From the NCBI GenBank assembly GCA_001986395.2, contig MQVO02000016.1:1-64000 (forward strand): a stretch of 64,000 nt of DNA, given 5' to 3'. Positions 24,165-39,722 of the stretch are shown here, piece by piece. Each line of letters begins with the position of its first letter. Within the stretch, counting starts at the first letter, position 1. This DNA comes from Irpex lacteus (Eukaryota; Basidiomycota; Agaricomycetes; Polyporales; Irpicaceae). The position numbers and the translations under genes were made by a program. The notes under the pieces were generated by a model, which had not been told where the DNA came from, ran no database searches, and saw only the letters and a program-made list of their open reading frames with translations.

Positions 24165-25349
24165 GAGGCTGAAAGCGTGGTGTTATGTGCGAGAACTGGG
24201 TTCGCGAGTCGAAATAAACCTAAGGATGTTCCGTCAAGACAGAGCTGAGATCGCGGTCGTGGCTGTACACAGCACTGTGCAAGGAGGCTTGAAGACACGA
24301 AGTGCCACGTGTTCGGAATGACGGGGGAGCAATCAGTGAGGGCTTTGGGCAAGGGGAAAGTTGGTCGGCTAAGGTGAGGCAAGGCGAAGGGAGGTTGCGT
24401 CGGGGAGCCTTGCACGAAATTGGGTCCAAGATTCAAGGGCCGGTCGATGGTATGGTCGGAAAAAGAGTGTGGTTGCAGACAGAAAGAGTCTATCGGAGTC
24501 TGTTTGCGAGCTGAGCGAAAGGACAGCGTGTCACAATGGTAGTGCCTGCGTTGTGTACATGCAGAGCATCGTAATGGAAATCGTATGTGCTGTAGATACA
24601 CGAGCAACACCGCGTTTTAATCGCGTGCGGGAGTAGTCCCACATAGAGCCGCGTGTGCAAGAGACTGAGAACGGATCAATTGAGAGGCTCCACAGAGACT
24701 CTGAGACCAGCAAAGAATCAGAGAACGTCTTCTTGTCACAGTCTTGTCAGTTACTCACCGCCCTGAACTGACCCGAGACGGTTGTTGGCCGGCCGCTTCT
24801 GGCGCACCTTTTGTCTGGATTTGGCATGCGCCTTATTGTGGCATTTGTATGCTTAGCTTGCAAAGTAGCTAGTAATCTGAGAGCTAGTGCCTCTACAGTC
24901 ATGCGGTAAGATCGACATAGGATGCTTGAAAGCCGGCCCTCAGGCCTCAGGCTTCGATGACTACATAGAATGGGAGATCACGATCAACTAAATCCAAAAT
25001 AGTAGATGAAATAAAGATCGACGAATCGTACGGTAAATCATGGTCTTTGCATATCACCACGTAGATGCATGTGCAGATATATAACAGCTCTGAATTTGGG
25101 GGGCGACTGTCGCAACTTCAGACACTGACACTGGCAGAGGCCTCGGAGACGAAGAACGTTGAAACCACGCTGGCGCTGAGTTGGAAACGTGTACCACGTG
25201 GAAGCGTCGGGCTAATGTCACATGATTGTGACGTAAAGGCGCGTCATCCTGTGACGTCGGGTCACGCTGATTTACCTTGTTACCAAACATGATCATCTAC
25301 GACCTGCTACCGCTTGGGCTCATCTCGAGACACCGACGGCCGCCCGACG
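24165..25349. other. Divergent intergenic region (homeobox / NDR kinase)
   Basis: About 1.2 kb without a supported gene. The right end contains a cluster of cAMP-response-like elements (separate entry) and an E-box-like CACGTG near 25195. The plus and minus frames between 24160 and 24710 do not show splice structure or family similarity. Confidence 0.4.
25229..25259 (+). promoter_or_regulatory. Cluster of TGACG-type (CRE/bZIP) elements upstream of the kinase
   Basis: TGACGTAA at 25229-25236 and TGACGTCG at 25252-25259, with an inverted TGACGC between them (about 25241-25246), 90-120 bases before the ATG at 25350. Three copies within 31 bases are more than chance would give. Binding by a bZIP or ATF/CREB factor is an inference. 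Confidence 0.4.
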
Positions 25350-28992
<3,643 letters not shown>

Positions 28993-30162
28993 GTTGCCGG
29001 ACGCGTTTGGCATAGGCACGCCTTCCACACGAGGGAGGATATATGAAGCGTCTACGGAGGCGACGCAGCCGAATAACTGTCCGAGCGCTGTGTGCCCCTC
29101 TCAATATCAGGTACACAACTAATGAAACCTTCACGTCATGATGATGATATTTCACGAGTCTATTTACACCTTGATACCCTGTAACTCTGTTTATCTGATA
29201 CTGCTCAGTGTACTTACTAGTTTCGTGGATGGAATATGTTGTAACTGGAACATTGTATGTACACTACTAACGCCGTGACTGGAATCCCACACGTATTCAG
29301 TTCTAGATCCACTGTTCGGGGCTGTACGGCACGACGAAGAGAGGGGTGTTCGACTTCTGACGGCTGTGTGCGACTGCTCAATACTGCTGTCGTCAATTGA
29401 AAGGCAGCGATGACACTGGGGGTTCAACGTTCCGTGGCCACAAGGCCCAGAGGCGCTGTGAATTATGGGAGTGCAATGGAGATATGACAGCACGCTTCCC
29501 CGTTTCGCAGTCCGAACACCGCCAGTCGTGCGTCTCCCGACGAACGAGGGCACAACGTGCCACGGTATTACCTGTGTAGTACTCACTTTACGAGTGGAGG
29601 CGATGGAAGCCAGCAAACGTGCTCGAAGCGTGCAGAGAGCTCGAGGAGACTAGCACTGGTACTGTTCCAACTTGTCATCTGAGGCGCTTGATGTGGGGTA
29701 CGCGGGAGATGTCGCTTGGCTCGCATACGCCAATCGTAAGTCTGACTGCTAAATTAGAAGGGTAGATCGCACGAGGAGTACAAGATTGTGATGAGGAAAC
29801 GCGGACCCACTTTGCCAGATCGTGCTTAGGCTTTACAAAACAAACAACGCCGCAACGTGTGCTCGCGGAAAAACGCGAACCTACGATCTCACAGGAGTGC
29901 ATCTCATGGGCTTCCGAAGAAGTGGCACCGACAAATCGTGGACACAGCCACCTTTTGCACGTCTTGACCTCAACTCAAATCTCTTGATTCTAGACAGCAA
30001 AGTGCGAGATCGACGGAATGCCCCTTGGAAAACACACCCAGTACACGATGGCCGCCACAGCCCACGACCTATAAGGGGCTTCACCGACCGGATCGCGGGC
30101 TAAAATTTGATTACTTGAATAAGGGTACAACTAATTGGGGAAAAGGCGGGAATACCAATCGT
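28993..30162. other. Intergenic region between convergent kinase and chitinase genes
   Basis: About 1.2 kb. Open frames on both strands (for example near 29191-29616 and 29822-30103) have mixed composition without start context, introns or similarity. A small hairpin with a CGCG stem near 29855-29880 was examined as a tRNA arm and rejected. No gene supported. Confidence 0.4.
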
Positions 30163-31918
30163 TCATTCCATGCCTGCTTTCATATTATCAAACTGGCTGC
30201 CTTCGTACCGCAACCAGTTAGGAGTTTGATCTAAAGGTCCCATCGCCTCTTTCACGACCGTCACCAGGCTACGACCTGGCTGGGGATCCTTCCCTGGTCC
30301 ACCCTCCATTTCCTTCCTCTCGGAACCCTTGTCCCCACTCAGTTCCCAAAACATGCTACCACCCAACCCTTCATTCCTGATCCACTCGCCTTTCCAGCGG
30401 CCGACTTCTTCAGAGTCGTAACTCACCATCTCCTTCGTCTTTGGGTTGTACGAAAAGCTTGCTTTGGCGTACGAATCGTGGTGGACTTCCGAGCCCGGAA
30501 GAGGCAATGCACGGTAATCATAGACACCCTGTCCCAGCTTCCCTGGCCAATGCCCTGGAACGGCGTACCAGGGCCATCGGTGTTCATGAACGATCGACCA
30601 TAGAGCGGGATGCCCATGATGATCTTGTCTCGCGGCACTCCACTGGAAATATAATACCCGATGGCCTCTGAGGCATTGATCGGCCCCCCAAAAACGTTAG
30701 CTTGGTGATTCGCGACCTTATCCCAGGACCCAGCTACGTCGGGAGATCAGCTGCCTGCAGGGTATGGTAAGAGTTCTGCCAAACTTACCGAAATCATAAG
30801 CCATCATGTTCCAGAAATCGAGATATTGATCCATCTCGCGAACGAACAGCTTCCTATAATTGTCGGGACCGCAAGGGGCAGCGATCTGCGGTAACATGAG
30901 CGTGAGGTTTAATAAGAGGGTGGATCGAGAGTCCTAGTACGTACGGTGAGAAGGAACCTGTAATTTGCTCCTTTTCGGCGCGCATAGTCATCAAGAGCAT
31001 GGCGTAGTTCTCGTAATAGGTCGACGTAACCCCTCGCCTGATGTTCGTTTTGAGGATACTCATAGTCAATATCCAGTCCGTCCAATCCATTGTCTTCTAC
31101 CAAGCGAATAGCAGACGCGACGAATTTTGATCGCAACTGCGGATTTACGACAACGGGATGGAATGACGGTGAATATGTCCAACCTCCGATTGAAAGAATG
31201 ACCTTGAGATGCCGATTCTGCTTCTTCAGATTATAGATGGCCTTGAAGTTTCCGTACAGATTCTTCCCGGTATCACTCCACGAGTCGCCAGGGTAATGAA
31301 TCTCTTGGTCGGCCCACGTATCGGATAAGATTACTTCTCCGGAGTCCGCTCGTAGATTCGCAAAAGCGTACAGTATGTGTCTGCCTCTTTGTCAGAGTGA
31401 TTAGCCGATTGACAACGCGTCTGCGTACGTTAAGTCTTGGACGGGAATCAGGGAAGGAGGGAACTTGCGCCCATAGATACCCCTTTACAGTTTCCAGGTC
31501 AGCTCATGTAAGCCCCGCGTAAGGAGGCCACGCTACACACCAATTTACGAAACTGTATCCGCAATATGATTAGTCTTTGCTTCGAATAGTGTGTTTGATA
31601 AATTGTGGAGATAACTCACTAGCCAACGCTGTATTTTCCGTTTCCAGGCATATTGGTATCTTGTGACGGGGACTTCGCAGGAAAATCAAGCTCTGTGTCT
31701 CCTTCTGGGGGTACAGTAACTGGTTCTTGAGTGGATAGAGGTCGATGTTCTACTGACCACTGTCCTGCTTTGTACGAGACGAATGAAATCAAGCAGAACG
31801 CGACCGAGATAGCGAGTGCTTTGAAGAGAGATGTGCGGTTGATGCGAGCCTTCGATGGTCGAATAGCCCTTGAATTTATATTCTCGTCGGTGGGCACAAG
31901 TTCGTAGGCCGCAGACAT
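30163..31918 (-). CDS. GH18 chitinase with N-terminal membrane anchor, one frameshift
   Basis: Hydrolyses chitin, probably in the fungal cell wall. The first Met used (31918) gives a short polar N-terminus and a hydrophobic segment LFKALAISVAFCLISFVSY (residues about 33-51) without a cleavage site, so a type II membrane anchor; an upstream in-frame Met (31966) exists. The TIM barrel shows the substrate strand VILSIGGW near 31195, the catalytic motif DGLDIDYE (DxxDxDxE, general acid Glu) near 31080-31055, NMMAYDF near 30800, and GIPLYGRSF near 30605. The C-terminal GSMFWELSGD (near 30345) is the conserved Trp strand. Introns fall at conserved-looking phases. One A must be added near 30535 so that GSW-EQGVYDYRALPLPG reads through; otherwise the frame is lost 115 codons from the end. 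Confidence 0.88.
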
Positions 31919-32156
31919 GAGCGCAGCTGTCACAGTGCAGCGCAGTGCTTGGCCGGAAGGCGGCATAGGCGCCGACCGTCGGCATGGATGATATCACCAT
32001 TTTCCCAGCACGTGCCGCGAACGCGTCACGTACTTATGCCAGTGAAGTGGGGTAAGGCTTGTGGCCGACTTTCAAGAGTCTGCAAAACATGATGATTAAT
32101 ATTGAGTCTCATCGATCTCATCTCTGGGTAGCTTTTGGATACACAGAAAGATACAA

Positions 32157-32999
32157 TTAACAAAGGCATGGTAAATGGAGGGACTGCATCGAGCACGACT
32201 GCCCTGCTGGCTGGTCGCTGCCCGTTTGCAAGAAGATCGAATAATAACTGGCATCACTTGTTGCGCAAGCCAAGAAGTTCAACTCCCTCGGACTGGTGGT
32301 AATGATAGTGTCACCTTCCAACTGCCAGTCAGTGGTTATGGCGGTAGAGTTGAACGTCAGCGCCTTGTAAGATGTCGTAGCGGTGGTGTCCTCGTTTAAG
32401 AAAAGCGGCGTTGCGCCATTTAGCTTGATGGTACCGCCACTGATCGTGAAGTAACCTGAAGATGATTCCGGACCAAGGACGACCTGACCATCTACGAGGG
32501 TGCATAATTTAATACTAGGGGTATTTCTAGAGCAGTGTTATGCTTACTATGATTTTGCAAGTAGAAGTGGAATACGGGGTCGTTGACAGCACGAATTTGA
32601 GATCCTGTTGGGGCGGGCCCGCTAGACGTCGTCGTCACTGTTGATGACGGAAAGGGTGTACCACTGCCAGAGCCGATGGGAGGTGACACGGTAGTAGGAC
32701 TGCCCGAAGGTGCTGCACCAGGAACGCATTGCGAGTAGTCTATGACAAATTTGAGTGCATACCAGGTGGGAGTAGAGAAAGATAATGGGACCGTACAGTC
32801 GTTCAACACGGTACAGACGCTACCTGAGGCACAGGTAGTGGCACCAGACCTTTGCTGAACGTCAGCATATTTGTAATGCTATCATATGGGTAGTGAGCAC
32901 TTACCAGCCAACACCACCACACTGTCCCCACACTTGGGCCTGAGCCACGACTCTGAGAACCAGACAGGACAAAGCAGCGACGAGGGCTATTGACTTCAT
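32157..32999 (-). CDS. Secreted protein with N-terminal CBM1 and an unrecognised C-terminal domain
   Basis: A signal peptide (MKSIALVAALSCLVLRVVAQ) is followed directly by a fungal-type cellulose-binding module: VWGQCGGVGWSG, TTCASGSVC and YYSQC, with four Cys and the aromatic residues of the flat binding face. Two introns interrupt it, at the Trp/Ser and Asp/Tyr positions, both in phase. A Ser/Thr/Pro/Gly linker (about 45 residues, near 32720-32600) connects to a C-terminal domain of about 125 residues beginning VNDPVFHFYLQNHNGQ and containing VLGPESSSGYFTI and four Cys near its end. I do not recognise this second domain. It is probably beta-rich, with alternating polar and hydrophobic residues and many Thr/Gly. 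The reading frame is intact. A cellulose-targeted enzyme or a non-catalytic accessory protein are both possible. Confidence 0.82.
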
Positions 33000-33472
33000 G
33001 GCTGGCTGTGATTAACAGTATGCCGTCTTCGTGGAGCGACGGACTTCTGGATATATGACATACCGTCGGATTAATAATGGATGATTCTGGGACTATGTCG
33101 GGGCCTTCCCATTGACGAGGTTGTTCCACACGACACCTCGCAAAACATGCATGACCATTCAATGTCAATAGTGAGTTCATGCTAGTGCCCGAGAAGTCAA
33201 TCTGACAGTCGACTTACCACCCACTTCGCTACTACCTCGGTCAGAAGCCACTCTGTCGCCAGATACGAAAAAGTCAGCCGCCACTGCGGTTAAGTTTAGC
33301 ACGTACCGAAGCGAGGGAAGGAAACCGACGTGATACCGATGCAGAGTGCAGCAGCTATGATTCAGATTGTGATTGTGATACTGTGACAAGAAGTTATAAG
33401 TAGATACATGTGTTCGATCCCGTGCGTTGCGTTGTGTGTCCGATATGAAGTGTCCAATGGAAGAAGAATTGA
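33000..33472. other. Upstream region of the CBM1 gene
   Basis: About 470 bases between two minus-strand genes. It includes the 5' leader of the CBM1 gene. Open frames here are not supported by composition or splice signals. Confidence 0.4.
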
Positions 33473-35500
33473 TTATGTGCTTTTAGCATCTCTCCATATC
33501 GGAGTGAGAGCTTGCGCGACAGTATTTGCAGCAACCTCCAAACATGCCTTCAGCTCCTCGTCTTGTACGCTTTGCAACACCCTTCTCGCGCGCCATCGGT
33601 CGGGATGAAACCTGCGATGACTCTTCTCGACAAGGGCCTTGTAATCCTGCGTACGTAAGTGGGTGCGAATAGCCTTGAAGAACGCCTCTACCGCACTCCA
33701 GTCGACATCTTCGATGGTGAAACTTGTCGGTCTGTGCAGAACGGGCCACGGAACCGTCATGAACGAAAGGGGGTTCTCTGGCGAGAACTGCATGGAGTCA
33801 AACATCTCCGAAAGCATCTTGTAATGCTCCAAGGCGCGCTGAGTGGTCCAGGGCCCGTATGACCATCTGTCGTGCTGCTGTTGCATCTTCCTCTTGAGCT
33901 CCTCATGTTCCTGTTCTCGCTTTCGTCTCTCCTGCTCCTCTTTCCGAAGTTGTTCTTGTCTCTCTAACTCTGCTTTACGTTCTCTGGCTTCTCGCTCCAA
34001 CCGCACTTTCTCCCGAATACGTTGCTCTTCTTGTTTACGCCTCCTCTCCTCGGCTTCCTGCTCCGCCTTCAACCTCTCCATCTCCTTCGCAACACGAGCC
34101 TCTTCGAAAGCATTGATCTCAGCCATACGGCGTATCTTCTCTTCCAAGCTTATAGGGTCCGCTATCTCTGGTGCAGGTTGAGACGGTGTACGTGAAGATG
34201 AGGAGCTCTGGCCTATTCACATGTAACGTCAGGACGGCCATGATCATCGACTCGGCTGAGATTCTTACCACTGGATTGACTGAACGGCGAAAAGAAAGCG
34301 GTACCAGCGGTTGCCCGCAATGCATCGTCAAAAGCACGCTGTTGAGTACTCCTCTGCGCCGGTGTCCTTTGTCGTGTTCTTTGCAACCGTGCCTTCTGTT
34401 GTTGCTGTCTCCTCCGCGGATCATACCTATTCGAAAACGGGGGCGATGGTGAACGGGTACGCATACGCTTCGAAGTCCCGCCATTCGTCTCTAAGGACTC
34501 CCTTGAGCGTTTGAAGGAGAAGGGAACGCTATTACCAGGGGTAGGCGGAGTAGATGTGAACACGCTGGTAGGTGCAGACGATTGCGACTGCGTAGTCGAC
34601 GCCTGGGAGAAAATAGTAGAAGACTGTGAACTGGCAGAGTTCCCGCTTGGCTGCACTTCATCAGGCTCGTCAAGTGTAAGATCAATCATGCTTAAGTCAG
34701 ACGTGTCTTTTGGCTCGATGTTCTGCGCGGCTTTGTTCGCCCGAGCTGCAGTCTTCTCCCTCCTCCTTGCCCTCTCCTTCTTCGTCCTCTCCTGGAGATC
34801 CTTCTTCTTCTGCGTCCATGCGCCGGGGATCAAGCCATCTATAATCATCTCCTCTACCGCATCCTCTTCTTCGGAGTCCGTGTCCTCAGCGTCGCTTTCT
34901 ACTTCCTCCACCTGCACTGGGCGTCTCTTTTTCGTTGGAGGCAAAGACGGTTCGGATTCACCATCAACGCGTCGTTTTTGAGAGTGAGCGTCGGGAGATG
35001 CTTCTTCTGGGACGACAGACGTATACCTGGCGTCGCGACGCGTAATAGTCGATATTTCAGGCTGAGAGCGAACGATGCATTCATATATAGGGTCAAGCTT
35101 GTATATATCCCACTGGTCCTGTGAGCATTGGACAAGTTGACTTTGGGTCATGTTCAGTTGTGCTACAATTGCAATATAATATAGTAGTTACTCACCCGCA
35201 AATGTTGATTACCCTTGGCCAGGACCCTTCGCCACCAGCACCTTCGCCCTTCGCCCGTGGTACCCATCTCCAAAAGTTCTCTCCATTAGGCAGGGTCTCA
35301 ATGACGACCCGTCTCTGGCTGCAGAGTTCATCTTTAGCAGAGAGTTTCCTGGTATCTGCCGATGCGGTCTTGGGGTTGAAAGCGGCAAAGGTGAGCCTTG
35401 AGCCAGGCGAGCTGAGCAAACGTGAGGCCTGTGAGGGATCCAGTTGACCCGGTTTGGTCCCAGAGATGGTGATTGTGTGAGATGGTCCCGCAGCCTGCAT
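33473..35500 (-). CDS. Charged coiled-coil protein with HPD-like C-terminal region
   Basis: At least three exons. The N-terminal exon (35500 to about 35200) encodes a compact domain with VVIETLPNGENFWRWVPR. The central exon is disordered, with a bipartite KKRR cluster, an acidic stretch and a Lys/Arg-rich helix (KKKDLQERTKKERARRREK), then many Ser/Gln. The last exon (about 34175-33473) contains a long Glu/Lys/Arg coiled coil of about 75 residues and a C-terminal globular part with RRFHPDRWRARRV and a helical tail. The HPD tripeptide in a helical hairpin context recalls J-like regions and the C-terminus of NFKBIL1-type proteins. That link is tentative. The first intron would be only about 33 bases and leaves the frame off by one, so an error or a different start for the second part is possible. 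Probably nuclear. Confidence 0.68.
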
Positions 35501-36163
35501 TGTGCAGGAGTTTCTGGAAATACGGCAAGTTGCAGCCTATCGAGTCTACTTATGTGGTGGAGGCCAAAAGGTCTTTGGGTAGATGTTCGTATGCTGGTTT
35601 ATTGCCCAAGTTCAAGAACAATCTACGCTGGATTAACTGATACCATACCTATAAACCACTGACTAGAAGCAATTTCAATGACGGTTCCTTGGTTTTCCTC
35701 AATGCGATGTAGAGAGGTTGTTGAAAGTGAAAGGCATGCTACTAGACGCTGACGTCCCCGCATTCTATAATTAGACGCCCATAAGTCATAATGACGGTCG
35801 ATCTGTCGGTGTTACTGGCCATAACTCCCTTCGATTCATGCCATCATCACCTCCGACGAAAGCTTGAACGAGAGAAAACTCTGCAAGGAGATAGATATTA
35901 GGCAACGGTAAGTTACGCTCGTACAATACGCATCAAGCACTGCATTGTGCTGACAATGACTCTTCTCAGGAATTGAATACACGAGTCATAGTGGCCACTG
36001 GGCGGATAACCAGCAATAGTTGACCTGTCAAGAAATAACCACTTGACTAGGTTACATTCTGACTCGCTCTGCACTACATATATAAACCTTCACACATCCC
36101 ACACCTTCACACTATTGCACTTATATTCCGCCACCCCCTTGTCCCTTCCGAGCGGCCGTCATC
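35501..36163. other. Divergent promoter region (coiled-coil gene / GTPBP1-like gene)
   Basis: About 660 bases without a gene. A TATA-like element lies at 36079-36086 (separate entry). Confidence 0.4.
36079..36086 (+). promoter_or_regulatory. TATA-box candidate of the GTPBP1-like gene
   Basis: TATATAAA centred about 80 bases upstream of the ATG at 36164, in a normal fungal TATA position. No further support. Confidence 0.45.
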
Positions 36164-39073
36164 ATGACCAGCTTACGGACATTCCAGAACGAGATTGATG
36201 AGATACAACACAGAGAGGCTCTCAAGCAGAAGGCCATAGCGCACGTGGCGTCCGAGAAAGAGAAGGAAGCGAAGCGGTTGACAGCAACAACCACGAAGGA
36301 AGTCAAGGCTGATGTTTCGAACGAGCCAAATACGATTGCAAGCGAGGCTGAGGTGATTGCAGGAGGGGATGAGCCGGAGCTGGCAGCGGTTGAGATGAAG
36401 ATCCAGGTATGCAACAAACTCCAAACAGTGGTTCTGTACCATCACAATTGGTTTATGACCATCTAACATGTATGAGTAGTCATTACTATTAGAGAATCAG
36501 ACGGACGAGGCTCGAAATCAAGTGGCAACTCTTCTAACACGAAATCGTGGAGAGTATGTATTCCGAATAGGTGCAAGGCCATCACACGAGAGATTATTCG
36601 CTGGAGAGCCGATACGTGCTGAGGACGGTACTCACGGGGTGTCACGGTCATTAGAGGAGCTTAATATTCTCTCAACTCGATTAGCTGCTGTTGTCGATGA
36701 GCTGGGCGGCAAGGTACGCAAACCTCCCGTGCATCGTCATCTTGCCATATCCATGTAGTATAATTCTGCACATAGACGTCAACATTATACTCTCACACCG
36801 ACGCTCCCTATCGTGCAGCGTACCTCCTTCGATTACCACCGCCATCCGTCGCTTTGACACCCGAGGTACGATGTGCGGTAGTAGGGAATGTTGACAGCGG
36901 AAAGTCAACAACACTAGGTGTTCTCACGAGAGGTCCGTGTCTGCAGTCTATGCATTCCATTGTACAGAGGTAAACTTATCTGCCATTTGAATAGGTGCAT
37001 TGGATGACGGCCGTGGGCGTGCACGGGTGAGCTTATTCCGGCACAAACACGAGATTGAGAGCGGGCGAACGTCCAGCGTCGGTATGGAGGTATGCACGAT
37101 TATCTCTTCCCCTCTCCTTCAATCTAAGTTAACCCGTTTATCTCCAGATACTAGGCTTCGGACCTACGGGTGACCCCATCCTCCCCACGGCCGCTGCCTC
37201 CAATGACATCGAAGCCATTCGCCACGAGAAGATGAGCTGGGAGACCATCTCAATCCAAGCGGCTAAGATTGTCTCCTTCATAGACCTCGCCGGCCATGAG
37301 CGATATCTTAAGACGACTCTCTATGGCCTGACATCTGGTGCACCTTCATGCGTGATATTGATAGTGGGAGGTAACGCTGGGCTGATAGGGATGTCCAAAG
37401 AGCATTTGGCGATCGCGTTGGCATTGAGTGTGCCTGTAGTGGTCTGTGTAACGAAGGTTCGTTAAATTTCGGTTTTTCAAGATTCTTTGGATGGCCATGT
37501 GGCTTAAGCGTGTCTCGCTGTAGATCGATATGACACCCCCGAACAAGCTCGCAGAGACGATTAAGCAGGTGACTAAGATCTTGAGGAGCCCTGGATGCCG
37601 GAAGACCCCGGTTTTTGTGAAGTCGATGGAGACTGCTGTGGAGGTTGCAGATGTTTTTGCGAAGGAGCGGTAAGCAGCGCTCGTTCTCAAGACATACGCG
37701 ATCATTAAGTGCCACTCTGCCGTAGATTATGTCCTATATTCCAGTTGAGCAACGTTACTGGCGAGGGCTTGAACTATGTCAGTGTGGTCCCCTTGACGTC
37801 CTGTATATTCAGCGAGTTGAACGATGCTCGAGCGTCCCTGCATCAGACGAAACAGGGACGTCGAGCGTCGCACGGCCAGCTGTGTATACTGGACGAAAAT
37901 AAATGACTCGTGCTGATCTTCACTCTTTCATTTGTTATCCGTAGCTACGAACATTCCTCAACCTGTTACCCTCCAGCGAGGGCGACACGGATAAGTTTGT
38001 GGCTGATCAACCTCTCGAGGTGAGCGATATGTTGCGTGTGTTCATTGAGTTAGAGCTGATATGAACGGGATTATCAAGTACTGTATCACCGAGGTTTGGT
38101 ACGTGTATGCTCTATTGCGTATTTGCTTGCGCTCATAGTGAATCTCTCAGGTCTGTGCCTTACGTGGGAACTGTTGTCGACGGTATCCTTAACTCTGGCC
38201 GATTAAAGGCGGGAGACGCCATCATGTTTGGGCCGGACTCAAACGGCAAGTTCGAGAGCACATCTGTCAAGACTATTCAGCGAAAACGGTGAACGAACCT
38301 CCTACAATCGTGTGTATGACCGATATACTCACGGTAGTTATGTACATATAGCGCTCCAGTGAATTCTGCGGAAGCTGGACAGTGTGTGTCGTTAGCTTTG
38401 AAGCGTGTAAGAAGGGCAAACATCAGGAAGGGGATGGTGATTGTGCATAAGACGGAGACTCCTCCTCGAGGTGAGTGCATACGTGTGGCGTGGAAGGGCA
38501 GAGGATTAACATCCAATCGTGATTGTCAGCAATACGCCAATTCGAAGGCACGGTTCTAATTCTATAGTGAGTCGACATGCCCTCCAGGTTTTCAGATAGC
38601 GCCTCCCCTTAACGTCTGCTCATTGGTATCGTTATTCGTTAGTCACAACACGACATTACAGAAGAACTATCAGGTACGTGGAAGCTCGGATAATCGCGAT
38701 CAATGCGTTGGCTGACTATGGTATCTGTTGCGACGTTAGGCTATGCTCCATTGCGGGGTGAGTTTCTGCTCTACTCTGATGTGTCGTGCATGTGCTGATG
38801 TGCCTTTTATTTGATATCCTTCTCCTTGATCTGCAGGCTATCAGGCAGACAGTACGGATAATAGCCATGGATAACCCACAGGGCATCTTGCGAACAGGTG
38901 ATAGGGCGACGGTAACGTTTGAGTTCATCTCTCACCCCGAGTTCCTGAAGGAGGGGATGAAGTTGTTGTTCAGAGAGGGCAAGACCAAGGTAAGAAGTGT
39001 GATGCTGTATCTCAGGGCATATTCACTGATGTGCTGTGTACAGGGCCTTGGGGTGGTTACGAAGCTATTATAA
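36164..39073 (+). CDS. GTPBP1/GTPBP2-like translational GTPase, one frameshift
   Basis: A cytosolic EF-Tu/EF-1A-related GTPase linked in animals to ribosome rescue and mRNA turnover. The N-terminal part is charged and helical. The G domain shows the P-loop GNVDSGKST near 36885, the switch-region segment [14 protein letters not shown] near 37040-37085, G3 DLAGHE (DxxGH) near 37285, G4 VTKID split by an intron near 37455-37525 and the NVTGEG segment near 37750. Domains II and III follow ([38 protein letters not shown]) and end GLGVVTKLL. About twelve introns are in phase. The exon that starts CGTACCTCC after the acceptor near 36819 needs one extra G ([11 protein letters not shown]) to join [16 protein letters not shown] in frame. 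This is probably another undercall. Confidence 0.88.
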
Positions 39074-39722
39074 GTTTTAATTAACGCACGGATAGGATGT
39101 TATGCACTGATCGCTATTATCGTTGTATCTTGGACCTTTCATCGTCTCCGCACGTCCTATGTGCGTTGTTGTATTTGTTGTAGCATTAGTCCCTCAAACA
39201 ATCGGTCATGGTCGTATGTGGATTGTATGTGCCGCTATTTGATTGATCCTCGCATCCTCTGGTCTTGAAAGCTGTCTTTGTCCCCCACGCTTCGTTGTTT
39301 TGAGTCTGACGAGAGACTTATAAGATGACTCTTGTTGCAGGAACGATTGGTAGATAGTCATCACCTATGGGGGATTCAGAACTTGGTTGATAGACTGAGC
39401 TTTGTGCATAATCGATATTTTATGACCCACTGGCCACCAAGTTGTTGTTTACGATGCAGTCACCTTTCTTGTACTACAACCTGAAATTCATTACGGGCGC
39501 TTGAAATTGTTTTCATTATAGCTGCCCTATTTGGATGTCGGAGTTCGAACAGCGGAGGCGGAATAGGCGAGAGGAAGTTGAAGATGCAATGGAAGCGACC
39601 TGGGTCTTCTGTGACCTACTGTGCGAGCAGGGAATCATCTAGCTAACTACCAGAGTCCACAGATCGGATGCCCTGAGCCGTACTGGTACAGTACTACTTA
39701 TACACGAGAGTACAGGTGAATG
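39074..39722. other. Intergenic region between convergent genes
   Basis: About 650 bases, T-rich, with several gttgt-type words. It looks like overlapping 3' UTRs. No coding signal. Confidence 0.4.

Noticed and set aside
29855..29905. tRNA-like hairpin with a TTCGCG...CGCGAG stem and a GGTTC-like word
   Set aside because: No matching D-arm or anticodon arm and no 7-base acceptor stem could be found on either strand.
33843..34181. Plus-strand Ser/Cys-rich frame of 112 codons
   Set aside because: Antisense of the Glu/Lys/Arg coiled coil in the gene at 33473-35500. No independent support.
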